DNA from: Fuerstiella sp.
Lineage (GTDB): Bacteria > Planctomycetota > Planctomycetia > Planctomycetales > Planctomycetaceae
Direction: 5' to 3'
Assembly (NCBI GenBank): GCA_014238335.1
Contig: JABABI010000068.1
Span: 1-37,915 of the forward strand
DNA length: 37,915 bases
Shown one piece after another: positions 1 to 8,150 of the stretch (positions are counted from its first letter, which is position 1; every line of letters starts with the position of its first letter). Under the pieces are notes generated by a model, which saw nothing but the letters and a program-made list of their open reading frames with translations, did not search any database and was not told the DNA's origin. Made by a program: the position numbers and the translations under genes.

Positions 1-1
1 C

Positions 2-337
2 AACACCGCAGCCATTTACGGACAGACACAAGCTGCCGAACTGTTAATCAGCAACGGTGCGGACGTTACCCTCGCCAGTAGCGACGGCAACACGGCGTTG
101 CACATCGCATCGTTCTTTGCTCACACGGAAATTGTGGAACTGCTGCTGGACAACGGCGCATCGGTGACAGCCAAATGCAAACGCGGCGAAACTCCGATCG
201 ACGTGGTGTCTGCGGACTGGAACAATCAACTTGAACAGACCTACACGACCATCGGCAACCTTGTTGGAGTGAAACTCAACTTCGACAGGATCAAAGCAAC
301 TCGCCCGAAGATCGCCGAGCGACTCCGGCGGCAGTAA
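2..337 (+). CDS. Ankyrin-repeat protein, C-terminal part (5' end outside window)
   Basis: The frame is open from the first bases of the window to TAA at 335-337, giving about 111 residues of a longer protein. Two ankyrin-type units are readable: N-T-A-A-I-Y-G-Q-T-Q-A-A-E-L-L-I-S-N-G-A and N-T-A-L-H-I-A-S-F-F-A-H-T-E-I-V-E-L-L-L. Each shows the T-A-L-H and E-L-L-x-x-x-G-A signatures of the helix-turn-helix repeat. Ankyrin repeats bind protein partners and have no catalytic role. The last 45 residues (from D-W-N-N-Q-L-E-Q) are a charged tail without repeats. An internal ATG at 98 is unlikely to be the start because it would cut through a repeat. Partners and localisation cannot be deduced. Confidence 0.85.
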   Translation, partial: NTAAIYGQTQAAELLISNGADVTLASSDGNTALHIASFFAHTEIVELLLDNGASVTAKCKRGETPIDVVSADWNNQLEQTYTTIGNLVGVKLNFDRIKATRPKIAERLRRQ

Positions 338-464
338 TGACTGCCGGATGTGAGCATCCGAAGTCAGTCTCAATCAGATTGGCTGGTCAGGATCATCTGC
401 GGACTCGACCTGCTATGCTGTGTCGTAAAGAACCGTGCCAGAAGCCAGTAACGAGGATTAAGCA

Positions 465-914
465 ATGAACTTCCATCAACTGATATGCCAAATGATTGCG
501 GGTGCCATGTTTGCCGGCTTACTTTCCGCCCCACGTGAGGCATCTGCCGACGTCTATGAACTTCGAACTTACACGACCAAGGAAGGCAAGCTGGATAACC
601 TGAACGCACGGTTCCGCGATCACACCGTGCAACTGTTTACAAAGCACGACATGGAATCGATCGGTTACTGGGTTCCCACTGACGGCCCGAAATCGAAGAA
701 TACACTAATCTACGTGTTGAAGCACAAGGACCGCAGTGCTGCGAAGGCGTCCTGGCAGGCTTTCCTGGCAGACCCTGACTGGACAACGGTCGCCAGAGAA
801 TCACAGAAGGACGGAAGAATCCTGGCCAAAGCACCGGATTCTGTATACATGGACGCCACAGACTACACGCCTGAATTTGGGAACAAGGGAAAGGCCGGCG
901 CTGCCGTGTTTTAG
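465..914 (+). CDS. NIPSNAP-domain secreted protein, first half of a split tandem gene
   Basis: This encodes 149 residues with an N-terminal signal peptide (hydrophobic stretch about residues 8-20, likely cleavage after A-S-A before D-V-Y-E-L-R-T-Y). One NIPSNAP ferredoxin-like domain follows (V-Y-E-L-R-T-Y ... N-A-R-F-R-D-H ... G-Y-W-V-P-T ... S-V-Y-M-D-A-T-D-Y). The function of exported planctomycete NIPSNAP proteins is unknown. The frame stops at TAG 912-914, after A-A-V-F. The same frame then continues at once with a second NIPSNAP domain (915-1235). The TAG occupies the position of the conserved Glu in V-Y-E-L-R-T-Y, so one base change (GAG to TAG) explains the split. The product may be only the first domain, with a short tail. 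Confidence 0.85.
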   Translation: MNFHQLICQMIAGAMFAGLLSAPREASADVYELRTYTTKEGKLDNLNARFRDHTVQLFTKHDMESIGYWVPTDGPKSKNTLIYVLKHKDRSAAKASWQAFLADPDWTTVARESQKDGRILAKAPDSVYMDATDYTPEFGNKGKAGAAVF

Positions 915-1235
915 TTGCGTGTTTATCGCTGCAATGAAGACAAGCTAAGCAATCTGGACGCCCGTTTTCGGGACCACACGATTCGTATTTTTAATCGCCA
1001 CGGACTGAAATCAGTTGCTTACTGGCACCCGACTGACGAGCCCAGCTCGAAGGACACACTGATCTACATCCTGCGACACGAAGGTCGCGACGCTGCCGGA
1101 ACGTCATGGAAGGCGTTCGGCAGTGACGAGGAGTGGAGAAAAGTTGCGCAGGAATCACAAAAGGATGGCCGATTCCTGCGGGAAAGACCTGAATCGATTT
1201 ACATGAAGGCGACGGATTACTCAGCCATCCAATAG
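915..1235 (+). pseudogene. Second NIPSNAP domain, separated from the first by an in-frame TAG
   Basis: The 106 codons directly follow the TAG at 912-914 in the same frame and end at TAG 1233-1235. The product L-R-V-Y-R-C-N-E-D-K-L-S-N-L-D-A-R-F-R-D-H parallels the first domain and ends S-I-Y-M-K-A-T-D-Y-S-A-I-Q, a normal family terminus. It has no signal peptide and no obvious ribosome-binding site. The only nearby start is the TTG at 915, which would omit the first residues of strand 1. The sequence of the domain is otherwise intact, so either the mutation is recent, or there is readthrough or stop-start reinitiation. I treat it as the stranded 3' part of one gene (465-1235). Confidence 0.7.
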
Positions 1236-1315
1236 CTGGGCGAACGTGACCAACGTCATTTTCAGCACTTGCACCAATCTCTCGCTCACAAATTACCAGA
1301 TCAGAAAGTTCCGAC

Positions 1316-2575
1316 ATGCGGCGTCCTGTCCTTCTGACCACGACCGCTCTGATTTTTCTTTCAAGCACGGACATTTGGCAGACTGCGGCCGCTGCAGACA
1401 CCGACTGGCCGGGCTGGCTGGGCCCTGACCGTAATGGCTGGGTCTACAACTTCCAGCCTCCCACACAATGGCCGGCAAAGTTAACGAAAGGCTGGCAGGC
1501 CGAGGTGGGCACGGGCTATGGCTCGCCGCTCGTTGCCAATGGGTGCGTCTACCAACACGCTCGACAGGGTGAGGATGAGGTCGTCTGGTGCTTTGACCTG
1601 AACACGGGCAATGTGAAGTGGCACCAAAAGTACGTCGTGCCGTTCAGGGCAGCAGGTGGCGGCGAGTGGCACGGCACGGGCCCAAAATCGTCGCCTGTGC
1701 TGGCCGATGGCAGAATTTTCACGATGAGCATCACGGGAGATTTGTCTGCCTGGACTGCAGACTCCGGCGAACTGCTGTGGCGGAGTAACTACGGTTCCAG
1801 ATTTGACCAGAACCGACCGAACTGGGGCGTTTCGACTTCACCAATCGTTGATGGCGATCGCATCGTTGCTCACTTCGGTAACGACGAAGAAGGAACTCTG
1901 GTGGCCCTTGATGTGGCAACCGGGATGGAAGTCTGGAGTCAGGGCAGTGATGGGCCGTCGTACTCGTCACCGCTGCTGGTTGAGATTCACGGAGTGCGTC
2001 AGATTGTCGAATGGAACCACGAAGCCCTTGTGGGTGTGGACAGCAAATCAGGTCGTCTGTTGTGGAAGTATCCTTTCCCTCATTTGACTCACAACCAGAA
2101 CATGCCGACACCGGCATTCCATAGCGGACGCATACTGCTGGGTGGCGAAAACCGAGGCGTGCATTGCCTGGAGCCAAACTTCAACAACGGCATCTGGGCA
2201 GTGAAGAAACTCTGGAGCCAGGAAAAGGTGGCGCTCGACATGAGTTCCGCGGTCGTCAATGACAACCTGCTGTATGGTTTCTCTCATTACAGCAAGGGAC
2301 AGTTTTTCTGTCTCGACACAGACAGCGGAGAAATCCTGTGGCGTGGGCCTGGCAGAACGGGACAGAACGTGATGTTTCTGTCGATCCCGGGTTACGTCGT
2401 TGCGTTAGTCGACAGCGGTGAACTGCAAATTATCGCAGCGACCGGGGACGGCTACAAAAAAGTCGCGGCGTGGAAGGTTGCGGACAGCCCCACATGGGCA
2501 CCGCCAGTCCTGCTGCAGAATGGAATCCTGATCAAGGACGAGCAAGCACTCGTCTTTTGGTCACTGGCCGAGTAA
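1316..2575 (+). CDS. Secreted PQQ-binding-like beta-propeller protein (BamB-like fold)
   Basis: This encodes 419 residues with a signal peptide (hydrophobic residues about 5-17, likely cleavage near A-A-A-A-D-T-D-W). The mature N-terminus D-W-P-G-W-L-G-P-D-R-N-G is the hallmark of a large planctomycete family of exported quinoprotein-like propellers. Blade motifs of the PQQ type recur: V-W-C-F-D-L-N-T-G-N-V-K-W, S-A-W-T-A-D-S-G-E-L-L-W, V-A-L-D-V-A-T-G-M-E-V-W, G-V-D-S-K-S-G-R-L-L-W and F-C-L-D-T-D-S-G-E-I-L-W. The fold is clear. Binding of PQQ or enzyme activity is not shown, and many relatives are scaffolds. ATG 1316 follows A-G-A-A-A-G at spacing 7. The gene is free-standing and convergent with the decayed region downstream. 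Confidence 0.88.
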   Translation: MRRPVLLTTTALIFLSSTDIWQTAAAADTDWPGWLGPDRNGWVYNFQPPTQWPAKLTKGWQAEVGTGYGSPLVANGCVYQHARQGEDEVVWCFDLNTGNVKWHQKYVVPFRAAGGGEWHGTGPKSSPVLADGRIFTMSITGDLSAWTADSGELLWRSNYGSRFDQNRPNWGVSTSPIVDGDRIVAHFGNDEEGTLVALDVATGMEVWSQGSDGPSYSSPLLVEIHGVRQIVEWNHEALVGVDSKSGRLLWKYPFPHLTHNQNMPTPAFHSGRILLGGENRGVHCLEPNFNNGIWAVKKLWSQEKVALDMSSAVVNDNLLYGFSHYSKGQFFCLDTDSGEILWRGPGRTGQNVMFLSIPGYVVALVDSGELQIIAATGDGYKKVAAWKVADSPTWAPPVLLQNGILIKDEQALVFWSLAE

Positions 2576-2660
2576 GCAACTGCCGAATCCTCATCGCAGC
2601 CCCACCGATCTCAGAAGTCACGCCCAACAGACGCGGCAGCCGGGGACTTTCTACGTAGCA

Positions 2661-2695
2661 ACTGAATACTGCGTGGTCACTCAGTGATATTCAGT
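2661..2695. terminator. Compound hairpin between the propeller gene and the decayed region
   Basis: An 8-bp perfect inverted repeat (ACTGAATA 2661-2668 with TATTCAGT 2688-2695) encloses a second perfect 5-bp hairpin (TCACT 2677-2681 with AGTGA 2683-2687). It lies 86 bp past the stop of the plus-strand gene and about 90 bp past the end of the minus-strand porin remnant. That position suits a bidirectional transcription stop, but there is no clear T-tract, so termination is an inference. Confidence 0.35.
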
Positions 2696-2784
2696 GACGA
2701 GTAATGGTGCTAATCGTCGTCACTGCGGAACATCGTGCGTCGCTATTGACCTTGTATCACGAGTCCGTCGGGCGACATCAATGG

Positions 2785-3523
2785 TCAGAATGTTGATCGG
2801 AACCGTATGCTGAATACGGAGACAGAGTCGTTGCTCGGATCCAGGGCCGGATTAATGACCTCGCGGTAGCTGAGAGTCATGTCTGTCAATGGAAACAACG
2901 GAAAACAGTAAAACACTTCGATGTTCGATTTGTCACGCGCCCCAGGGAGCAGAGGGCTGAATCCAGTTGTATGCGGCGCCAATGACATCCCTGGGGGCGT
3001 ATTCGCCGGAACCAAACGGATCGAAAAGCAGAAGATGCGCCCCGGTGAGTTCATCGTAAAGCGCCGAATGATTTTAAATTTTGCCCCACCTGCCAATGGC
3101 AACAGCCCGTCCGTCGCAACTCAGCCCCCTGCTCGTGCTTGAAAAAATCCGCCAGCCTTCCATGCCAGAATTTTCATTCAGCGCTTTTCTGTCCTGAGTG
3201 CAGTCGTTGTGCCACACAGTGACTTTTGAGTAGCCAGCATTCGCCGTGAGCGAAGAGACCTTGCCCTGCAGTTCGGCCGCGCTAAAGAGCTTTCCATGGC
3301 CGACGTCACCGAACCGGAAGCGGTTCACATCCGCATCGGAAACGAGTGCTGCCAGATTGACGCGATCGTTAACAAAGATCTCGGCCGCCAGGCCCAACCC
3401 TGAATCAGGCGGTCCCAACGAAAAGCCACCCGTGACTGCGATTGGGAGATATGTGGCGTTGGGGTTGATATGGACCGATGTATTCAGGAACTGATCTGGA
3501 GTGTTATGACCGACGCGGTACAT
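2785..3523 (-). pseudogene. OprB-like carbohydrate porin, 5'-truncated and frameshifted
   Basis: Three successive minus-strand frames give consecutive parts of one outer-membrane porin. From 3523 down: Q-F-L-N-T-S-V-H-I-N-P-N-A-T-Y-L-P ... L-A-A-E-I-F-V-N-D-R ... G-Y-S-K-V-T-V-W-H-N-D ... E-G-W. Then, in a second frame around 3065-2940: L-L-L-F-D-P-F-G-S-G-E-Y ... I-G-A-A-Y-N-W. Then, in a third frame from about 2940: V-F-Y-C-F-P-L-F-P-L-T-D-M-T-L-S-Y, V-I-N-P-A-L-D-P, and the C-terminal strand S-I-R-F-R-S-T-F, ending in aromatic Phe as outer-membrane proteins do. The order and content match the C-terminal half of the OprB family. The second shift lies in a C/G run at about 2940. An in-frame stop directly precedes 3523 and the N-terminal half is missing. 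The relic abuts the IS remnant, which may have caused the truncation. Confidence 0.75.
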
Positions 3524-3544
3524 TCACCCTGCATCACCACTGAA

Positions 3545-3565
3545 TTACCGTGGAAAGTTGTGTTT
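3545..3565 (+). repeat. Left terminal inverted repeat of the IS256-like element
   Basis: TTACCGTGGAAAGTTGTGTT(T). It matches the reverse complement of 4647-4667 at 17 of 21 positions, including an unbroken GTTGTGTTT. It lies 39 bp upstream of the first transposase-like codon. Confidence 0.65.
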
Positions 3566-3603
3566 GCTGAGAGGTTGAAAGAGGCGGCGTATTTCGAGGT
3601 GAA

Positions 3604-4634
3604 TTGAACAATGACCAAAGATCACAAGTCATTTTGAAAGGGACGCAACCAGTGATTAAGAGTATCGATTCCGTCATCGAAGGCACACCGGCAGTACCGA
3701 ATTCCGTTGACTTTACAGCACGTGACGCATTGACCGAGATCCTTCGACCGGGTGCTCAAGAAAATGCTGAGAGCAGCATGTGTCGGATCACGTGAGTGAC
3801 CGAACCGACATCGTCGACGAGAAGCGGCGCCGGCGTGTCGTTCGCAACGGATCGCTGCCGGCACGAAAGATCCTGACTGGTGCCGGTCCGGTCACCGTCA
3901 GTCAATCTCCCGTCCGTGACAGGAGACCGGTCGAACTGCGAGAAATGTTTACTTTCGGCATTCTTCCCAGATACCTTCGCAAGACCAAATCCATCGAAGA
4001 ACTGATTCCCTGGCTGTACCTAAAAGATATCAGCAACAATGACTCCATCGAGACTCTCCAGTCGCCTTGGGAGAGCTGATGCAAAAGGACTGTCGGCCTC
4101 AACAGTGACTCGGCTGAAGGCCGTCTGGGAAGATGAATACACCGGACGGCCGAAACGTTCTCTCGCCGGAAACAGGTATGTCCACATGTGGACTGACGGC
4201 ATCCACTGCAATGTTCGTTTCAACGACCACGAAGGTCACACGAAAGACGAAGCGGAAAATGCGATCGGTCGGTTCGAGAAAACGTTCTATGGCAAGTACG
4301 AAAGTGAAGTGCCTGATGAAAGAGCGGGATGTTCCGCTAACGTTTTGCGATTTTGCGGCGTAGAACTGGTGTCCCATTCGCACTACAAACCCTATCGAAA
4401 GCACATTCGCCACGATCCGTCTGAGACATCGAAAAACGAAAGGTTGCGGCAGTGCCAAAGCCAGCCTGGCCATGATGTTCAAGCTGGCCCAGAGTGCCTC
4501 AAAGGGATGGAGGAAACTTCGCGGACATCATACGGGAAGTCGAATTCATCGAGTGAGTCAATGAGCATCAACTCAGTGAGGAAGCCACGAAACCTTCACA
4601 GATCCGAAAAATTCAAAACAAAATCGGCGCCTGA
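3604..4634 (+). pseudogene. IS256-family transposase, frameshifted and internally deleted
   Basis: Consecutive family blocks appear in different plus-strand frames. 3604-3795: F-T-A-R-D-A-L-T-E-I-L-R-x-G-A-Q-E. 3795-4079: V-R-N-G-S-L-P-A-R-K-I-L-T-G and Y-L-R-K-T-K-S-I-E-E-L-I-P-W-L-Y-L-K. 4075-4330: G-L-S-A-S-T-V-T-R-L-K-A-V-W-E-D-E-Y and M-W-T-D-G-I with the first catalytic Asp. From 4318 in a third frame: K-E-R-D-V-P-L-T-F-C-D-F, then after TAG 4361-4363, R-T-T-N-P-I-E-S-T-F-A-T (final catalytic Glu), K-T-K-G-C-G-S-A-K and F-K-L-A-Q-S-A-S-K-G-W. The central part between about 4235 and 4240, which carries the second catalytic Asp (roughly 170 codons in relatives), is deleted. At least three frameshifts and two internal stops make it non-functional. 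Confidence 0.85.
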
Positions 4635-4646
4635 ACAAATTTCTCT

Positions 4647-4667
4647 AAACACAACATTTGACAGTAA
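4647..4667 (-). repeat. Right terminal inverted repeat of the IS256-like element
   Basis: Read on the minus strand this is TTACTGTCAAATGTTGTGTT(T), the imperfect partner of 3545-3565 (17 of 21 identical). It lies 12 bp after the remnant's last stop codon. Confidence 0.65.
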
Positions 4668-4877
4668 CCCGTTTCTGGACGGTCCACCGTCGTTACTGTG
4701 TCGCCGCGGAGTTAGAAATCGTCGAACGCGACACAGCTGAATCCCCCTCCGCGTGACGCACGTTTGCCAACGCGTCGGATGTACCCGGAAGACGGTCGGT
4801 AGCGACGAATTTTATGGTGACGATCGCCTAAGACACTTCAGGAATTACGGATATTGCTACGCGTAGTTAATCCGTGC

Positions 4878-6593
4878 TTATGAACAGGCCTGGTCGCTGG
4901 CTGTCGACGTAATTAATGCTGAACTGACACAGCCGTGATTGGCCTGAGCTGATGTGGCGCAAAAATCCGCCAGGTAGCCTCGACGGGGATCTCGCGGTTG
5001 CCACTGGGGCAGAGCGGCCTTGCGTGACGCAAGCTCTTCATCGGAAAGTTTAACTTCAATCGTCCCGTTGATCAGGTCAAACCGGACCGCATCGCCGTCG
5101 TGGACACAGGCAATGGGCCCACCAACCGCAGCTTCCGGAGCGCAGTGAACACCGATCGCACCATGCGATACGCCCGAGACCCGCGTATCCGAAATGAACG
5201 CTACTTTTCCGTCCAGTTCCGGCACGGCGAGGGCCGCCGTTGCGACCAGAACTTCAGGCATGCCGGACGCGACCGGTCCCCAGTACCGCAGCACGATAAC
5301 GCTGCCGGGCTTGATCCGGCGTTCTTCGACCGCCTTCACAATGTCACGTGGATCGTCGAAGCAGATGGCCGTGCCTTCGAAGACCGGATCCTCCATACTG
5401 GAGACCTTAAATACAATACCGTCGGGGGCCAGATTTCCGAAACAGATCTGCATGTCCGCATACGGCTTGTAGCAGTTGTCCGGATCGACAATCAGATCCT
5501 GTCCGACCGGCGGAGCAGGGATGTTTGCCAGGTTTTCTGCCATGGTCTGACCCGTTGCCGTCAGACACGATCCGTCCAGCAGACCGCAGTCCAGCAGGTG
5601 CTTCAGCAGCACGGGCGTGCCACCAATCTTGTGCAGATCGACCATCGTCCTGGGACCTCGTGGAGCAAAACTGCACAACACGGGCGTCTCACGAAAAATC
5701 GGCTGCAGGTCCTTCAGACTGAAGTCGACCTCTGCCTCACGAGCCAGTGCCAGCAGGTGCAGAACCCCGTTTGTGGAACCTCCAGCAGCAGCAATCGATA
5801 CCGCCGCATTCCGGAACGCGGCTGTGGTCAGAATGTCTCGGGGACGAATATCGTTTTGCAGCAGGTTCTTCAACGCTCCGCCGACACGGCGGCATTCGGC
5901 TCGCTTTTCAGTGTCAACAGCCGGGATCGAACTGCTGGCCGGCAGCATCAGGCCAATGGCTTCCATGGCGATGCCCCAGGTGTTAAACGAAGCCGCAATT
6001 CCACAACCGCCGGGACCGGGACAGGCGTTGCGCAGAATTTCGTCACTCTCAGCCTCCGACATTTCACCAACCGCCACCGCTGCCTGAGAATCGTAGACGT
6101 CCAGAATGGTGATATCCTTGCCGTTGTGACAGCCGGGAAGAATACTTCCGCCACTAACAACAAGACCCGGATAGTTCGTGCGGGCTAGCGCCATCGCGAA
6201 TCCGGGGCCGTTCTTGTCGCAGTGATGCGTTCCGATCAGTGCGTCATAGCAATGAGCCGTCACAACACATTCGGCACTGTTGGCAATCAGGTTGCGCGAA
6301 GGCAGACTGGCGTTGCCGCCCTCAAGCCCCTGACTCAGATTGTCACTGACTCCAGGCGTACCGAAAGGAAAGCCCAGCAAACCGGCTTCCTCACATCCTT
6401 TTTTCAGCTCGGTTGCCAACTCGTAAGCGTGGACATTACACGTGTTGCCTTCCAGCAGCGGCACGCCGATCCCGATCTGAGCCTTGCCAAAATCTGCATC
6501 CGTCATGCCCAGAGCATAGTAGAAAGCGGTGACGCCTTTTTGCCAGCCTGCGGTGAGTTGTGTACTGTTCCAGTTGACGGCAGCTTGAGACAT
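4878..6593 (-). CDS. ilvD: Dihydroxy-acid dehydratase (IlvD/Edd family)
   Basis: This encodes 571 residues from ATG 6593, the point where family similarity begins (A-G-W-Q-K-G-V-T-A-F-Y-Y-A-L-G); a longer reading from 6677 adds an atypical leader. IlvD dehydrates 2,3-dihydroxy acids to 2-keto acids in valine, leucine and isoleucine synthesis, using an Fe-S cluster and Mg2+. Cluster and metal motifs are present: E-G-N-T-C-N-V-H (C52), H-C-D-K-N-G-P-G (C125, D126, K127) and C-P-G-P-G-G-C-G (C191, C197). The C-terminal substrate/Mg region R-V-S-G-V-S-H-G-A-I-G-V-H-C-A-P-E-A is intact. The length is normal for the family (about 560-570). It is a cytoplasmic enzyme. Some relatives act on sugar acids, so the exact substrate is inferred. 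It lies 131 bp downstream of the DUF1080 gene on the same strand, but no functional tie is evident. Confidence 0.88.
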   Translation of the reverse strand: MSQAAVNWNSTQLTAGWQKGVTAFYYALGMTDADFGKAQIGIGVPLLEGNTCNVHAYELATELKKGCEEAGLLGFPFGTPGVSDNLSQGLEGGNASLPSRNLIANSAECVVTAHCYDALIGTHHCDKNGPGFAMALARTNYPGLVVSGGSILPGCHNGKDITILDVYDSQAAVAVGEMSEAESDEILRNACPGPGGCGIAASFNTWGIAMEAIGLMLPASSSIPAVDTEKRAECRRVGGALKNLLQNDIRPRDILTTAAFRNAAVSIAAAGGSTNGVLHLLALAREAEVDFSLKDLQPIFRETPVLCSFAPRGPRTMVDLHKIGGTPVLLKHLLDCGLLDGSCLTATGQTMAENLANIPAPPVGQDLIVDPDNCYKPYADMQICFGNLAPDGIVFKVSSMEDPVFEGTAICFDDPRDIVKAVEERRIKPGSVIVLRYWGPVASGMPEVLVATAALAVPELDGKVAFISDTRVSGVSHGAIGVHCAPEAAVGGPIACVHDGDAVRFDLINGTIEVKLSDEELASRKAALPQWQPRDPRRGYLADFCATSAQANHGCVSSALITSTASDQACS

Positions 6594-6724
6594 CGGCGAA
6601 AGAACCCGGTTGTGTAAATGAATGAATAGAACGATTGATTTCGTCTGCACTCGATGCGGACAACAACCAGCATCCACAAATTGTGCGGCAGGGGGCGCCA
6701 GCTACAGATTGATAGTTGCAGAAT

Positions 6725-7396
6725 TTACTTCTTCAGCGGCTTGATGCGAATATTGCGATACCATGCTTCGCCGGGCGCCCCGCCGTGAATCTGCACAGCA
6801 ATTTTTCCGACCAGCGGGATCCCCTGATCTTCTTCGGTGTAGTCGACAGTTTGCAGCCCGTTGACCCACAACTGAATTCTGCGGCCTTCACAAAGAATTC
6901 GGTAGTCATTCCAATCCCCGCGTTTCAGCACCTTGTCCAGTTCCTTTGCGTCGGGCTTCGCCAGAATTGTTCTCCGACGTGATTCGTCATACAGGCAGCC
7001 CCAATACTGCTGACCCAGATCCGCCTGATAACCAACCATCTCATGATGGTCAGGAATTCGTTTGCTGCGAATCTGGATGCCCGCATTGGTGTTCTCGCCC
7101 AGTAATCGAAATTGCAGGCGCAGATCGAAATCACCAAAGGCCCGCTTGTGTGACAGGAAATAATTGTGCGGAATTCGCTCCTTCAGCTGCCCGCCAACGA
7201 TGCAGTCTGATTCGACTCGAAAAACAGAACGGTCACCGCTCCAGTCATCAGTCGTTGTACCATCAAACAGAACCTCAAAGCCTTCCTCGCTTTTGCTTCC
7301 GCTGTCTTGAACGTCCGCTCCGGACAGCAAGGATGCTGAAAGGCAACTGCCGAGAACAAGAGGAAGTGAAAGAAATGGGTAGATTGAATTAACCAT
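6725..7396 (-). CDS. Secreted DUF1080 (3-keto-disaccharide hydrolase-like) protein
   Basis: This encodes 223 residues from ATG 7396, which directly precedes a signal peptide (I-Y-P-F-L-S-L-P-L-V-L-G-S-C-L-S-A-S-L-L, cleavage near S-G-A-D); an upstream start at 7495 would bury this signal. The rest is one DUF1080 concanavalin-like domain: G-F-E-V-L-F-D-G-T-T-T-D-D-W, then F-D-L-R-L-Q-F-R, then N-A-G-I-Q-I-R-S, then N-D-Y-R-I-L-C-E-G-R-R-I-Q-L-W-V-N-G, and a closing W-Y-R-N-I-R-I-K-P-L. Family members are exported and some cleave glycans or 3-keto-glycosides. The actual substrate is unknown. It is single-domain and complete. Confidence 0.88.
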   Translation of the reverse strand: MVNSIYPFLSLPLVLGSCLSASLLSGADVQDSGSKSEEGFEVLFDGTTTDDWSGDRSVFRVESDCIVGGQLKERIPHNYFLSHKRAFGDFDLRLQFRLLGENTNAGIQIRSKRIPDHHEMVGYQADLGQQYWGCLYDESRRRTILAKPDAKELDKVLKRGDWNDYRILCEGRRIQLWVNGLQTVDYTEEDQGIPLVGKIAVQIHGGAPGEAWYRNIRIKPLKK

Positions 7397-7961
7397 GATG
7401 AATACTACTTCGTTGTACGAAGCTGATTTCGTTGGGTGAAGATTAGTGACCAGCTGCAGCAACGTTTTCTTCCGTGGCCTCAGATGTTGGCTCAAACGCT
7501 GTTCGTGCCCGCCAAATGTGAATGCGACGTGATCATTCTGACACTTCGCACACGTCGGCGAAAGTGATCAGGCGCGCCGACTCGTCAGGGAACACTCCAA
7601 TGAAAAGAAATTCCGTGCCAACTAACGCATCGCTGCCCGGGAAAGTCGCCTCAATCCCGTTCCTGATACTCCACGGTTTTCGCTTCGCCGCGATCATATA
7701 CGGCGGGCACGGTAGTGCTGCTACGTGGCTTGCTGCTGTTAGCTTCCAAAGCTGCACCAGAAATTCAGAGGCAGTGCGCTAACAGGCGGCCAACATTAGT
7801 GCTGCAGCCACCGCGCCTGACTCTGTGTCCAGCCACGGCAAGTTGCCTGGGTCCATACACGCCGCGCGCAAAACACCGTGACCAGCCTGCAAAGATAAAA
7901 TCTGAACGCCGCACGAATGTCGCGACCGCGCCAGCAACGACTTGAATCGAGTTAACCAGCG
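7397..7961. other. Gap of 565 bp with coding-like remains but no confident gene
   Basis: The stretch between the DUF1080 and CsrA-like genes has no gene I can identify. On the minus strand, 7757-7533 can be read as 74 residues (G-I-E-A-T-F-P-G-S-D-A-L-V-G-T-E-F-L ending V-C-E-V-S-E). A +1 shift at its end leads into the frame that reaches the DUF1080 start. It looks like a decayed coding sequence, but no family is recognisable. The DUF1080 promoter probably lies here and was not pinpointed. Confidence 0.35.
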
Positions 7962-8150
7962 TTACGCCAGGACTGCGAGTTCTTCTTCTTTTTCCATTGC
8001 CGCGAAGTTAATCGGCTCCATCTGCACTCCACCATCCGGTCCCTGGATTTCCAGCACAGCCGCTTCGTCTTCAATTTCCAGCAAAGTCACGCTGTAGTCT
8101 CCCAACAAAACAGACTCACCGGGTTGCAGATCGAAAAGATGGTTTTGCAT
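7962..8150 (-). CDS. Small CsrA-like beta-rich protein (hypothetical)
   Basis: This encodes 62 residues from ATG 8150; the possible extension to 8252 adds a basic, non-conserved leader and is rejected. The core L-Q-P-G-E-S-V-L-L-G-D-Y-S-V-T-L-L-E-I-E-D followed by A-A-V-L-E-I-Q-G-P-D-G has the spacing of CsrA (x-x-G-E-S-I-x-I-G-D-x-I-x-V-x-V-L-E ... V-x-L-G-I-x-A-P). It lacks CsrA's M-L-V-L-T-R-K start and the R-E-E-I-Y segment, and ends in an acidic E-K-E-E-E-L-A-V-L-A. CsrA is an RNA-binding translational regulator. This protein shares at most the fold, and RNA binding is not predicted from visible residues. It is a monocistronic minus-strand gene. Confidence 0.55.
   Translation of the reverse strand: MQNHLFDLQPGESVLLGDYSVTLLEIEDEAAVLEIQGPDGGVQMEPINFAAMEKEEELAVLA

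Larger units (their letters stand above)
3545..4667 (+). mobile_element. Degenerate IS256-family insertion sequence
   Basis: The element is bounded by imperfect terminal inverted repeats that match at 17 of 21 positions (3545-3565 and 4647-4667). It contains one broken transposase of the IS256 (Mutator-like) family. Its length of about 1.12 kb is shorter than typical IS256 elements (about 1.3-1.5 kb), consistent with the internal deletion in the transposase. I found no convincing 8-9 bp target duplication next to the repeats. The element is surely non-autonomous and old. Confidence 0.75.

Noticed and set aside
912..914. Pyrrolysine or other TAG recoding in the NIPSNAP gene
   Set aside because: TAG is a normal stop in rpmI and pheS, there is no partner example, and the site is a Glu in the family; a point mutation is simpler.
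3533..4675. Target-site duplication flanking the IS remnant
   Set aside because: The 8 bases next to the two terminal repeats do not match.
5100..6188. Plus-strand open frame of 362 codons
   Set aside because: Antisense to the intact IlvD/Edd gene; Arg/Gln-rich, no motif.
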